64,000 bases of DNA from JBGPQJ01 sp963709295 (GCA_963709295.1 CAVPVW010000004.1:1-64000), one strand, 5' to 3'. Positions 29,610 to 38,056 are shown, numbered from the stretch's first letter. Notes: generated from the letters alone by a model not told the origin. A program made the numbers and translations.

Positions 29610-29712
29610 ATCTGTAAAACAGCTGTCGACCTGCCCCCGAAATGGGTTGAGCCCGGCTTTCGAAGTGCTCGATTGACGTTTCGTGTAAGGGAGTTGACCG
29701 AGTTGCCGTATA
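29529..29712 (+). repeat. Direct repeat, copy 1
   Basis: This 184-bp stretch covers the end of the 29184 gene and the following spacer up to GTTGCCGTATA. It matches 33798-33975 with scattered substitutions (for example CATCGTTGGCGCGGTCGG and GCTCGATTGACGTTTCG in both). Together they flank 4.3 kb holding a lipoprotein gene, an attC site and an ABC exporter. Confidence 0.85.
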
Positions 29713-29788
29713 CCCTCATAAATATTTAGGATATTAGACGGGAGGTCTATAATCCATTATACGGTTGCCGTCTAAACACTAGTTGGGC
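29703..29788 (+). repeat. Intergenic repeat family member B, attC-like right end
   Basis: Begins TTGCCGTATA, carries CTATAATCCATTATACGG like copy A, and ends AAACACTAGTTGGGC. The last seven bases match the attC R' consensus GTTRRRY and stand 27 bases before the lipoprotein start, the spacing expected for the 5' edge of a gene cassette. Confidence 0.55.
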
Positions 29789-29815
29789 GTTTTTCCTACA
29801 ATCTAATAAGGAACG

Positions 29816-30382
29816 ATGAAAACAAACTCAATCTTCATTGTCTTGGTGGCTTCGATTATTTTTTTGGCTTCATGTTCACCAGCCAATTTATCTGCTCCAA
29901 CTTCTGTGCCTAGTCTTACTGCATCTTCAAGCGTGTCAGATTTTGTTGAGCCAGACCCAGGGACATTCGTTGCTTTTATGCCAACAGTGCTGGAGTATTT
30001 TTATTACCGAAAACAAGCAGTAATTACCAACGACATTGAAGCGCTTTGGGCGCAATATCCCGAATTAAAGAATAATGTCAACATTGAGCAAGGCATTAAT
30101 TCCGAAGAATTCACTGTAAAGAATTATCAGGGTTTGAAGCCATTTGATGGCAATATTTCTCCAGAGCACTATGAACAATTTAAAGTAAAGTTGACAAATG
30201 GACAAGCGGAAGTTCTCGTTCATGGCATGGAACTTTATACATTTCTTGATGAAAACGATAATTTCGAAGAATCTGGTGGTGAATTCAAAATTATTCTATA
30301 CATGCAAATGAAAGAAGGACGCTGGGTTGTGTATAAAACAGATGAAGTTACAATCGGCGAATGGCAACAGTTCGCGCCATAA
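29816..30382 (+). CDS. Lipoprotein, probable integron gene cassette
   Basis: 188-residue lipoprotein (signal FLASCSPANLSA). The mature part has YYRKQAVITNDIEALWAQYP and later FEESGGEFKIILYMQMKEGR, an NTF2-like or nuclear-transport-factor-style alpha/beta pattern, but no firm family. It is much richer in A/T than the flanking genes. It lies exactly between a GTTGGGC at 29782 and a well-formed attC at 30395-30547, with the cassette-style short leader and AAGGAACG ribosome site. Confidence 0.7.
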   Translation: MKTNSIFIVLVASIIFLASCSPANLSAPTSVPSLTASSSVSDFVEPDPGTFVAFMPTVLEYFYYRKQAVITNDIEALWAQYPELKNNVNIEQGINSEEFTVKNYQGLKPFDGNISPEHYEQFKVKLTNGQAEVLVHGMELYTFLDENDNFEESGGEFKIILYMQMKEGRWVVYKTDEVTIGEWQQFAP

Positions 30383-30394
30383 TAAATTCAAAAC

Positions 30395-30547
30395 GCCCAA
30401 CACAGCGTGCAGCCGACGTGTGGGAGTCTGCGCGATTTAGGAGCATTTTTCCCCGGCCTGAACCGCCGGGACAGGCTGGCTTCGAGTTTTTTCTGCTCCC
30501 AAACAGAATCACGCCCGCCCACACGCAGGTAACGCCAGCCGTTGGGC
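30395..30547 (+). repeat. Integron attC recombination site
   Basis: R'' GCCCAAC at 30395-30401 and R' GTTGGGC at 30541-30547 are perfect complements. The inner arms also pair: CGTGTGGG with CCCACACG, and AGGAGCA with TGCTCC. The left side reads ACAGCGTGCAGCCGAC and the right GTAACGCCAGCC, typical of 59-base-element ends. The 153-bp length is within the attC range. No integrase gene is in the window. Confidence 0.8.
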
Positions 30548-30679
30548 GCTAATCGTAGTGAAAAAATAAGGTTTCGTGGTTAAGGCGGAAAATAAGGCCA
30601 CAAATTTAAACCAGGCCGGGTGAAAGTTAACGTGGTATCTTGTTACAAACAACATTCGGAATTTTGAAGGGAAGAGTTT

Positions 30680-31381
30680 ATGAGTCAAATCAGCCTCAAA
30701 GATGTGAGCAAACGATACCGTGTAGGCAACACTGTCGTGCATGCTGTAGAACACCTCTCCATGGAGATCGAGCGAGGGGAGTTTGTGGTTATTCTTGGCC
30801 CGAGCGGTTCGGGGAAAACCACCCTGCTCAACGTTCTGGGCGGGTTGGAAAGCGCCGACGAGGGGGACATCTGCGTTGACGATGAATGGATCAACCAGAT
30901 GGACGAAAACGCCCTGACCCTCTACCGGCGGCGCAAGGTGGGGTTCGTTTTTCAGTTTTTCAATCTCCTGCCCACACTCACTGCGCTCGAAAACGTGGCC
31001 CTGACGGCTGAAATGGGGGCTGATTCGTATGATCCCCGCGACCTTCTCGAGCAGGTGAAATTAGGCGACCGCATGGATCATTATCCCGGTCAGCTTTCAG
31101 GCGGGCAACAGCAGCGCGTGGCGGTTGCCCGCGCCCTGGCGAAAAAACCAGCCCTGGTCCTGGCGGACGAACCAACCGGCAGTTTGGATGTCGAAACCGG
31201 TATCGAAGTACTGGATGTGATGCGCTCGCTCAACCGGGAGACCGGGCAGACATTTGTGGTGGTTACTCATAACGCAGCCATCGCTCAGATGGCAGACCGG
31301 GTGATCCGCATTGGTAACGGTGCCGTGCAACGGGTGGACATGAACCCCTCGCCGCTCAACCCGCGCGAATTATCCTGGTGA
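30680..31381 (+). CDS. ABC transporter ATPase (MacB/LolD type)
   Basis: 233 residues: Walker A GPSGSGKTTLLNVLGGLE, Q-loop FVFQFFNLLPTLTALENV, signature LSGGQQQRVAVARALA, Walker B LVLADEPTGSLD, switch VVTHNAAIA. The type that powers FtsX-like permeases for lipoprotein release or peptide/drug export. The stop overlaps the start of the permease gene (GTGATG). Confidence 0.9.
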   Translation: MSQISLKDVSKRYRVGNTVVHAVEHLSMEIERGEFVVILGPSGSGKTTLLNVLGGLESADEGDICVDDEWINQMDENALTLYRRRKVGFVFQFFNLLPTLTALENVALTAEMGADSYDPRDLLEQVKLGDRMDHYPGQLSGGQQQRVAVARALAKKPALVLADEPTGSLDVETGIEVLDVMRSLNRETGQTFVVVTHNAAIAQMADRVIRIGNGAVQRVDMNPSPLNPRELSW

Positions 31382-33765
31382 TGGCCGTGCTCAAGACACT
31401 CAATCGCAAGATCATTGGAGATTGGAAGGCGCATTGGAAGCGCTTCTTCGCCGCCTGGATCGTCGTCACCATGGGCGTGGCGTTTTACGGCGCATTTTAT
31501 CCGGCGGGCAAGAGCTTGCTGACCTCCATCTATGCTACCTACGACCAACTGGCTTACATGGATTTCCAGGTCAGCGTAGACCGCGCCCCGGCAGAAATCG
31601 TGAAGCAAATTCGGACTATTGAAGGTGTAGCGGCGGCCGATGGACGGATCGTGGTCGAAAGCGGGATTCAGCTTGATCCGGCTCAAAGTTCCCTGACCAA
31701 CCTGCGGTTGATCTCGGTTCCTGATGAGGGTGCGGCAACCGTCAATCGCAGCGACATCCCCGCCGGGCACAGCATTCAATCAACAAATGAGATCCTGCTG
31801 CTCAAACGTTTTGCCGATTATCACCACATCCAACCGGGAGATGCCGTCACGCTTTGGATCAATGGCCAACCGCACCGTTTTATCGTGGCCGGGTTGGCCT
31901 TCAACCCCGAATATCTGGTCGCCGGGCGCAGTCGTGAAGCGCCGTTTCCAGCGCCATCCGCGTTTGGCGCAGCCTGGATTGGCGAGGCAGCGTTGGCCGA
32001 ACTGGTGGGAATGAAAGGCCAGGTCAACAGTGTGGCCGTTCGGCTGGCAGGAGAATCGGAAACCGTTTCGCCAGCGCTGCGCGCCCGGGTGCGCAGCGAA
32101 ATGGAAACAATTTTTCAGGGGTACGCGAACCTGACCATTCTCGAAAGAGAGCAAACTGCTTCGGGCGGTGTGATCCAGGCCAATGCCCAGGGCAATTTCG
32201 AGACAATGGCGATGTTTTCGGCGATGTTTTTGATGGCGGCGTTGGCTATCACAGCCATTTTACTGGGGCGGTTCATCGAATCGGAGCGCCAGCGAATTGG
32301 CACCTTGCGCGCCCTGGGTGTCACCCGACGTGAATTGGTGATGCACTATCTCTCTTTCGGGTTGTGGATTGGCATCAGCGGGGGGATGGTGGGCAGTGTG
32401 TTGGGATATTTCATCTCGTTTGTCACGATGACCCCGTTTGTAGACGCAATTGCCGGCGGTTACCTGCCCGGATACGTGAATACACCACAAATCCCGTTCA
32501 TTTTGCTGGGCTTTGGCATTGCCGTTGCCGCCACGACCCTGGCTGGAGCTTACCCGGCCTGGCGGGAATCAGGCACGCCGCCCGGAATCGCCCTGCGCCC
32601 GCCGATGCCACGCACCCCCAATGCCTTGAGCCGCATCTCGCTCAAATTCCTGCCGCTCTCGCTGCGCCAAACGTTTCGCAATATCCTGCGCACACCCGGT
32701 CGCTCGGCGGCAACAGCCGCGGGAATCATGGTCGGGACGGTGATGGTATTTGCATCGTTGGGTCTGCTCAATTCGATGAATTTTAGTTTCGACAGTTATT
32801 TCAGCTCCAACCAGTATGATTTACAGGTGCTGGTCGGCAGCCTGGTGGATGGCGCAGACCTGGAAAAGCAAATTACCGCTGCCGATGGGGTGGATTCTGC
32901 CCAGGCAGCGCTCTTTGGTCCGATCAAGGTGCGCGGTGCAACCAGAGACCTGGACACCCTGGCGTATGTGCTGGATGAGAACAATCCGTTTATTGTGCCA
33001 ACCTTGCTGAAGGGCCAAGCCGCCTTTTCGAGTCAGGAGGGTGTGTGGATCGGGCATAATTTGGCGCGCGTGCTGGATATAGGCGTGGGAGATATGCTGA
33101 CGCTGTCCGCCCTGGGCGAGGAAAGACAGGCCATTGTTCTGGGAATTGTCTCGCAGGCGTTTGGCAGCCCGGTTTTTATCCCCCGCAGCCTGTTCACCCA
33201 GTGGACACCGGGCGGGGTCTTCCCGGTCAACACGGCGCTGGTGCGAGTATCGGATGAGAAAACGGCTGCAGCTCGCGATGCCCTGGCCAATGTGCCGGGA
33301 GTGGTCTCCGTAGGAGATTACCGCGCCTTTGTGAAAGATATCCGCGATTACCTGGTGTTTTGGATGGTGAATTCCTGGGCGTTTGCCATTTGTGGCATGG
33401 TGCTGACCCTGGCCGTCATCATCAATACCGTCAGCGCCAATCTGCACGAACAACAAAATGACATCGCCATTATGCGCTCATTGGGTGTCACACAGCGGGA
33501 GATCGTCGCTTCGGTGCTGACCGAACTTCTCGTCCTGGCCATGGTTGGTGTGGCCTTTGGCGTCCTAATTGGACGCGAGGTGGGCTTTTACATGGCGCAT
33601 TCGGTGGATATGGAATTCTATGGTCTCTTTGCATTGCTGCAGCCTGTATCCATCCCCCTTGGCGTTGTCGCCATCCTGCTGCTCGTCGTGCTGGCGGCTG
33701 TTCCGGGTCTGAAATCGGCGTTCAAGATTGATTTGGGGTTGGTGAGTAAGGGTCAATCCGTATAG
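31378..33765 (+). CDS. FtsX/MacB-type ABC permease, duplicated form
   Basis: 795 residues with eight main membrane helices in two FtsX-like halves. One N-terminal helix precedes a large periplasmic domain (about 55-260). Then come AMFSAMFLMAALAITAILLG, an IGTLRALGVTRRELVMHY coupling loop and further helices. A second periplasmic domain and a closing FtsX unit with IAIMRSLGVTQREIVASV follow. The two coupling loops are clearly related. It pairs with the ATPase at 30680 as an exporter. The genes lie inside the 4.3-kb segment flanked by direct repeats. Confidence 0.9.
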   Translation: MMAVLKTLNRKIIGDWKAHWKRFFAAWIVVTMGVAFYGAFYPAGKSLLTSIYATYDQLAYMDFQVSVDRAPAEIVKQIRTIEGVAAADGRIVVESGIQLDPAQSSLTNLRLISVPDEGAATVNRSDIPAGHSIQSTNEILLLKRFADYHHIQPGDAVTLWINGQPHRFIVAGLAFNPEYLVAGRSREAPFPAPSAFGAAWIGEAALAELVGMKGQVNSVAVRLAGESETVSPALRARVRSEMETIFQGYANLTILEREQTASGGVIQANAQGNFETMAMFSAMFLMAALAITAILLGRFIESERQRIGTLRALGVTRRELVMHYLSFGLWIGISGGMVGSVLGYFISFVTMTPFVDAIAGGYLPGYVNTPQIPFILLGFGIAVAATTLAGAYPAWRESGTPPGIALRPPMPRTPNALSRISLKFLPLSLRQTFRNILRTPGRSAATAAGIMVGTVMVFASLGLLNSMNFSFDSYFSSNQYDLQVLVGSLVDGADLEKQITAADGVDSAQAALFGPIKVRGATRDLDTLAYVLDENNPFIVPTLLKGQAAFSSQEGVWIGHNLARVLDIGVGDMLTLSALGEERQAIVLGIVSQAFGSPVFIPRSLFTQWTPGGVFPVNTALVRVSDEKTAAARDALANVPGVVSVGDYRAFVKDIRDYLVFWMVNSWAFAICGMVLTLAVIINTVSANLHEQQNDIAIMRSLGVTQREIVASVLTELLVLAMVGVAFGVLIGREVGFYMAHSVDMEFYGLFALLQPVSIPLGVVAILLLVVLAAVPGLKSAFKIDLGLVSKGQSV

Positions 33766-33797
33766 AGGAGACGCACTCGCCAATATTAGTCAGAGCC

Positions 33798-33878
33798 GTG
33801 GTCTGCGCTGCGGCCTCCATCGTTGGCGCGGTCGGTTCGGATGCCATGACCATTCGCAACCGCAGTCGGCCGGCTTAA
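33798..33878 (+). pseudogene. C-terminal remnant of the 29184-type membrane protein
   Basis: Twenty-six codons plus stop read VVCAAASIVGAVGSDAMTIR and onward to SRPA. They match the end of the 29184-29609 product (MICAAAFIVGAVGSVAMAIR). No start or upstream part is present, so it is the partial copy left in direct repeat 2. Confidence 0.8.
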
Positions 33879-33975
33879 TTCCGTGAAGCAAGCTACGACC
33901 TGCCCAACAATGGGATGGCTGTTCAAAATGCTCGATTGACGTTTCGGGTAAGGGAAATGACCGAGTTGCCGTATA
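33798..33975 (+). repeat. Direct repeat, copy 2
   Basis: Counterpart of 29529-29712, including the gene remnant and the spacer GCTCGATTGACGTTTCG up to GTTGCCGTATA. Divergence from copy 1 shows that the duplication is not recent. Confidence 0.85.
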
Positions 33976-34028
33976 ATTATATTGAAAGTAGGTTACTGTC
34001 CCCTAAAGGGAAAAAACAATAGTTAGCC
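33966..34028 (+). repeat. Intergenic repeat family member C
   Basis: Begins TTGCCGTATAATTATATT like copy A, contains GTCCCCTAAAGGGA, and ends AAACAATAGTTAGCC. It lacks the second TTATACGG arm. It lies just before the A/T-rich gene at 34077. Confidence 0.5.
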
Positions 34029-34076
34029 TTTACGCCGAAAGCAATGTAGCCAAACCTATTTCAGAAGGAAAACCAT

Positions 34077-34499
34077 ATGACGTTCATCAAAGTTGTTATT
34101 TTATTATTCATTTTATTGGAAGCATCAAATGTTTTGGCACTGTACTTTGCTCCTGGATCCAAGTACGCAAATGCTGTTGGCGTTTTTACCGCCTGGGAAA
34201 AATCCAAACAATATCCAGAAATTCATGATTTCGTAAAATATCTTGTTTATTGGGTTGCAGGAACAAAATTGATATTTCTCTTACTATTGGCGGTGATAAT
34301 CATATATGCCGATAGTAACACTCAGCAAATGAGCCTCATAGCATTGATTATCGCAACTCTGTCATTTTACTGGCGCTTATTTCCTTTGATCAGAAAAATG
34401 GATCGGAATGGACAGATTGAACCTAAGAACTACTCAATCGTATTGGGAATCATGATTTTCGTCTTTATCGCAGTATTTACAATCGCAGTTATTATCTAA
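34077..34499 (+). CDS. Small A/T-rich membrane protein, unknown
   Basis: 140 residues with four predicted helices (about 5-25, 55-80, 85-105, 118-140) and a short soluble stretch GSKYANAVGVFTAWEKSKQY between the first two. Ribosome site AGAAGGAAAA. Its low GC and its place after repeat C, whose end GTTAGCC fits a cassette boundary, suggest acquisition. No family recognised. Confidence 0.6.
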   Translation: MTFIKVVILLFILLEASNVLALYFAPGSKYANAVGVFTAWEKSKQYPEIHDFVKYLVYWVAGTKLIFLLLLAVIIIYADSNTQQMSLIALIIATLSFYWRLFPLIRKMDRNGQIEPKNYSIVLGIMIFVFIAVFTIAVII

Positions 34500-34636
34500 C
34501 ACCTCAAACAATGTTGTATCCATGAAAATGAGTTGGCGCCATGAAATGTCATTTTCTGCCAAGTCATACACAACTGGGTAGATGAAAACTGTATAATAAA
34601 AAATAGGTCAACCCCAATCTAATCAGGAGAGCATAT

Positions 34637-34801
34637 ATGGACAACAAAATTTTGCAGGTGATCGTATCGCTTTTCATCCCGCCACTCGCTGTATTCATGA
34701 AGACGCGCAAAATCGGTGCTTCTTTCTGGATCAATATTGTATTGACCCTGTTGGGCATGATCCCGGGCATTATCCATGCCTTGTATGTGGTTTTGAAGTA
34801 A
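34637..34801 (+). CDS. Pmp3/YqaE family two-helix membrane peptide
   Basis: 54 residues: an N-terminal helix with VSLFIPPLAVFMKTRK, then SFWINIVLTLLGMIPGIIHA LYVV, the PF01679 proteolipid pattern. Members are small stress-induced plasma-membrane peptides linked to membrane potential and salt or cold stress. It has a TATAAT at 34592, a CAGGAG ribosome site and a strong terminator just downstream, so it is a complete single-gene unit. Confidence 0.9.
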   Translation: MDNKILQVIVSLFIPPLAVFMKTRKIGASFWINIVLTLLGMIPGIIHALYVVLK

Positions 34802-34820
34802 TTCGGAAGACCGAAGAAAG

Positions 34821-34866
34821 GTTCCTCCAAAAATCACCCCGCAAGTGAGGTGATTTTTGGAGGAAC
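34821..34866. terminator. Bidirectional terminator
   Basis: An 18-bp perfect stem around a 10-nt loop with A-runs on the left arm and T-runs on the right (AAAAATCACC...GGTGATTTTT), 20 bases past the Pmp3 stop. The following 34867-35006 stretch holds no recognisable gene. Confidence 0.8.
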
Positions 34867-35006
34867 GCTGAGTGCCTGAACGGATATCAAGCTTCTCGAG
34901 CGTGTTTTCCGCACTTTGTAACGGCGTGTGCCGCTCAATCAGAGAGATTCCAATTGAAACATGAAGCCATTCGATGAACTGACTCGATTAGGCCGCATAA
35001 TCTCAT

Positions 35007-35029
35007 TTGCCGTAAAACACTGGTTGGGT
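35007..35029 (+). repeat. Repeat family right end (member D)
   Basis: TTGCCGTAAAACACTGGTTG followed by GGT closely matches the right end of member B. Upstream GGCCGCATAATCTCAT resembles the left side of the family. It lies 33 bases before the EamA gene. Confidence 0.45.
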
Positions 35030-35061
35030 GGCACCGCATATGGCAAGCGTGAAATCCTACA

Positions 35062-35992
35062 GTGAAACGTAGACGTCCGTACCCTGAAATAGCCGTCGCG
35101 ATAGCTTCAGCCGCGTGGGGTTTGTTCTGGATACCTCTCAGGGCGATTGAACGCAACGGCCTCGATCCCGCCTGGGCTACCCTGAGCCAGTTCCTCGCGC
35201 CCCTTGTCATCCTGATGCCGTTCGCGACCCTGCGTTGGCTGCGCAAGCAGCCCGCCGGTATTCAACAGTATCGCACTGGATTGCTCATCGGGGCTGCGGT
35301 TGCGCTATATCTAGAGAGCCTCCTCCTCACGGATGTGGCACGCGCACTGATCCTCTTCTACGCGATGCCGGCATGGGGGACGCTCTTGGAAGTGACTCTG
35401 ATGGGGCGTCCATTCACCCGGTGGCGCGGCATCGCCCTGCTCCTCAGCTTGTTGGGGATGCTCATCCTTCTAGGCGTGGGCGGACCTCACACGTTGTCCA
35501 TGAACCTCGGAGACCTGATGGCCTTGCTCTCAGGCATCCTGTTTGCGTTTGGCGCCATGCGAAGTCCGGCAGACACTTGAGACATCGGTCTTTGAGCAGA
35601 TCTTTGCATTCTTCCTTTATGGCACCGTCGCAGCTCTGATTCTCTCCTTGCTCCCGCTCGCCGCTCTCGGTCAGCCTCCATCCCTAGAGCAGTTGATCAC
35701 ACTCGCACCGTGGCTTCTGCTCATCGCGGTCGCATTCCTGATTCCGGTAATGTGGGGGGTCTACTGGGGTTCCCGCCACGTCGACCCTGGCAGGCTGGGC
35801 ATCCTGCTCCAGATCGAAGCTGTTGTGGGAATTGGCAGCGCGGCTCTGCTCGCAGGAGAACCATTTGGTGCGCGCGAGTCCATCGGTGCGATCCTGGTCG
35901 TCAGCGCAAGTTTGGTAGAGGTCTTCGGGAATGCGAAAGGCGCATCTGCGAAAACCAAATCGCCACCTGTGCGCCCCCTCACAAGCGAGTGA
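35062..35992 (+). CDS. EamA/DMT family transporter, one frameshift
   Basis: About 310 residues with ten membrane helices in two EamA halves. The first frame covers helices 1-5 (AWGLFWIPLRAIERNGL, LYLESLLLTDVARALILFYA, LLLSLLGMLILLGVGG). The frame changes near 35563, and the second frame gives helices 6-10 with VMWGVYWGSRHVDPGRLGIL and GARESIGAILVVSASLVEV. It starts with GTG and lacks a strong ribosome site. EamA proteins export metabolites or amino acids; substrate unknown. No other feature is seen in 35993-36133. Confidence 0.8.
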
Positions 35993-36133
35993 TGCCGCTT
36001 ACAACTCGCTCCCGGCTGGCGGGCAGAACGGCATCCATTTCTCGCCTGCCGAGATCCCTAGAATGAAGCAGGTGAGCCTGAACCACAAGGCTGGCTTCAA
36101 GCCGCTTCGCACAGCACGTTTCAAGGTAAAACA

Positions 36134-37504
36134 GTGAATGACAACAGCCAATTCAGCGAACGTGAAAAAGAAGTAACAGAACTACTTTTACAGGGTAAAA
36201 GCAATAAGCAAATTGCTCTGGCGCTCGGTGTTTCTGCAAGTACCGTTGAATATCACTTGAAGAATATTTATAAAAAACTTCAAGTGAACTCCAGGACCGA
36301 AGCAGTTTTGCGTTTGGGGAAATCCATAGGTAGTAATATCACGGGTAAATCAGGGAAATCCACAGTTGAAATAAATGGTGAAACCACCGACAATGACCAC
36401 CAAACTATTTCGACACGGAGAAACCCTATGAATAAAACCTTGGTGCTGATTGGCGGCGGCTTATTGACAGTTGCGCTGGTTTGTGTGCTGGTTTTTCTTC
36501 TCACTTTTGTCAACGTGCCTGTTCAAAATATGGCAATCTCGCCAACCAATACTTTATCCTTGCCCGACCTAATAATCACCTCCGCACATGTAGGCATGTT
36601 AGACAACAATCTGAATTGTCTTCCCTATTACGGATTTAACGTAACTGTTGTCAATCAGGGCAACGCCCCCGCGCTAGATGTGGTACTTGCTGACAACACA
36701 GGGCAAGAAGTCGGCGTTGGGAATTTGAACCCGCTTCAACGCACGTCAATGTCTTTCGTGGCGCACGCTAAAAACGGGACATATACAGTAGTTGCAGACC
36801 CGCATAATATCATTGCTGAGAGCGACGAAAACAACAACACCGCCATTTTTTCTCAAGCTACAGCAACGCCAATTGCTTCCTGTCTGCCAATGCAGTTTGG
36901 AGATAGCACACCAACGCCTGTACCTACGTCGATTCCACTTCAAGTATGGTCAACTGCAACACCGCAAGTTATGTCAGAAGCAAACCCTGTCCTGACAATT
37001 GTCCCGGCAGTCAACCCGGGTTCCGGGCAGGACGAATGGACCACGTTTGTCATGGACAGGCCATGGTATACCAAGAAAGGGTTCCTTCTTCACTATCCTC
37101 AGGGCTGGGAGTTGACATATAGGATTTGGAAGGCTGATGATGGATCGGTCGAAGCAATGGTTCTGGATCTGGAGAAATCGGGTTACGCCATCGAAATTGG
37201 GCAGGGGGCTGGGTCGGAGGGACCATGCATCTATCCGGGAGAAACTACGACGAGGCAGTTCTACAGTCGTTATGGGGAGTACAAGGAGCTTGACAAGGGC
37301 AACCAGGTCTATTGGCGACGAGCAATGCCGGAGCAACAATCACCTGGACTGCCATTATTTAAAGTCTGTGAGTTAAGGCCAAACGCCGACATTGCGGTTC
37401 CTTTTACAACAATAGGATGGATCGAGCTAAATGGTCCTTCGATTGACGAGACAATCCTAAGAGAATTCGACGAGATTCTCGAAAGAATTGAGATAGTAGA
37501 ATAA
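36134..37504 (+). CDS. Membrane-tethered LuxR-HTH protein with extracytoplasmic CARDB domain
   Basis: 456 residues. Residues 6-66 are a LuxR/GerE helix-turn-helix (FSEREKEVTELLLQGKSNKQ, ASTVEYHLKNIYKKLQVNSR). A polar linker leads to one membrane helix at about 101-126. Residues about 143-240 form a CARDB-type beta-sandwich (VTVVNQGNAPALDVVL, HNIIAESDENNN). A Thr/Pro linker and a C-terminal domain (about 300-456) with FLLHYPQGWELTYRI follow. The DNA-binding domain would face the cytoplasm and the rest the outside. It starts with GTG. A/T-rich, in the accessory region. Target genes unknown. Confidence 0.8.
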   Translation: MNDNSQFSEREKEVTELLLQGKSNKQIALALGVSASTVEYHLKNIYKKLQVNSRTEAVLRLGKSIGSNITGKSGKSTVEINGETTDNDHQTISTRRNPMNKTLVLIGGGLLTVALVCVLVFLLTFVNVPVQNMAISPTNTLSLPDLIITSAHVGMLDNNLNCLPYYGFNVTVVNQGNAPALDVVLADNTGQEVGVGNLNPLQRTSMSFVAHAKNGTYTVVADPHNIIAESDENNNTAIFSQATATPIASCLPMQFGDSTPTPVPTSIPLQVWSTATPQVMSEANPVLTIVPAVNPGSGQDEWTTFVMDRPWYTKKGFLLHYPQGWELTYRIWKADDGSVEAMVLDLEKSGYAIEIGQGAGSEGPCIYPGETTTRQFYSRYGEYKELDKGNQVYWRRAMPEQQSPGLPLFKVCELRPNADIAVPFTTIGWIELNGPSIDETILREFDEILERIEIVE

Positions 37505-37547
37505 TTCACCGTCCACCACCGGTTCGACCTATGCAAACTTTCAAGCC

Positions 37548-37576
37548 TTGACATTCGATTAAATCCGGCGATAATT
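37548..37576 (+). promoter_or_regulatory. Promoter of the pheST T-box transcript
   Basis: TTGACA at 37548-37553 and GATAAT at 37570-37575 (16-bp spacer), shortly before the T-box leader. Confidence 0.75.
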
Positions 37577-37581
37577 GCAGG

Positions 37582-37881
37582 CAACAGGCGAGCCTTATCA
37601 ACGGCAGTGAACGAGGAAAGTAGGTCGGCGGAAGTTGCCAGAGAAGCGCTGTGACGGCTGAAAACAGCGCTCAACCCAAACCCATCGAAGTTCCCTCGCG
37701 AGCCGGTCGGGTGAACCGCAGGAGGCCAAACCCCTGCAAACTAGTCCGATCCGCAATCCCAGCGTTATTTGGGAGGCCGATGTCCGTCGGCGCAAAGAGG
37801 ACCGATCGTTGGTCAACTTGGGTGGTACCACGGGACTGCGTAAGCGCCTCCCGTCCCATGTCGGGACGGGAGTTTTGTTTT
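37582..37881 (+). ncRNA. T-box riboswitch, Phe specifier
   Basis: Stem I base CGAGG (37612-37616) pairs with CCTCG (37694-37698). The specifier loop has AAAGTA on one side and GAAGTTC on the other, placing TTC (Phe) at 37691-37693. The distal AGAGAAGCGCTGTGACGG region follows the usual pattern. The T-box TGGGTGGTACCACGG is at 37819-37833 and would bind the acceptor end of uncharged tRNA. A terminator (CTCCCGTCCC/GGGACGGGAG plus TTTTGTTTT) is at 37848-37881. It senses uncharged tRNA-Phe and controls pheS-pheT. Confidence 0.95.
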
Positions 37882-37915
37882 ATGGGTAGAACTCGCTTTA
37901 TAAATCAACTTTAAT

Positions 37916-38040
37916 GTGTCATTGCGAGGAGGATTGTCCCCGACGAAGCAATCTCGCCCTAATCGGTTCCTGCTTTGTTCTCCAGGAGATTGCTTCACCC
38001 ACTCGCCCCGCTTCGCGGGGGTTCGGGGTTCGCAATGACA
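37916..38040. mobile_element. MITE-like palindromic element
   Basis: Perfect 12-bp terminal inverted repeats GTGTCATTGCGA and TCGCAATGACAC. Inner arms also pair, for example GAAGCAATCTC with GAGATTGCTTC. At 125 bp with no coding capacity it resembles the GTCATTGCGAG-type palindromes scattered through many bacterial genomes. It lies between the T-box terminator and pheS, inside the mRNA leader. Confidence 0.75.
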
Positions 38041-38056
38041 CAAAAACGGAGGTCGT

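Noticed and set aside
28527..35029. Every GTTRRRY in the accessory region as an attC boundary
   Set aside because: This degenerate 7-mer occurs about once per kb by chance; only 30395-30547 has the full paired structure.
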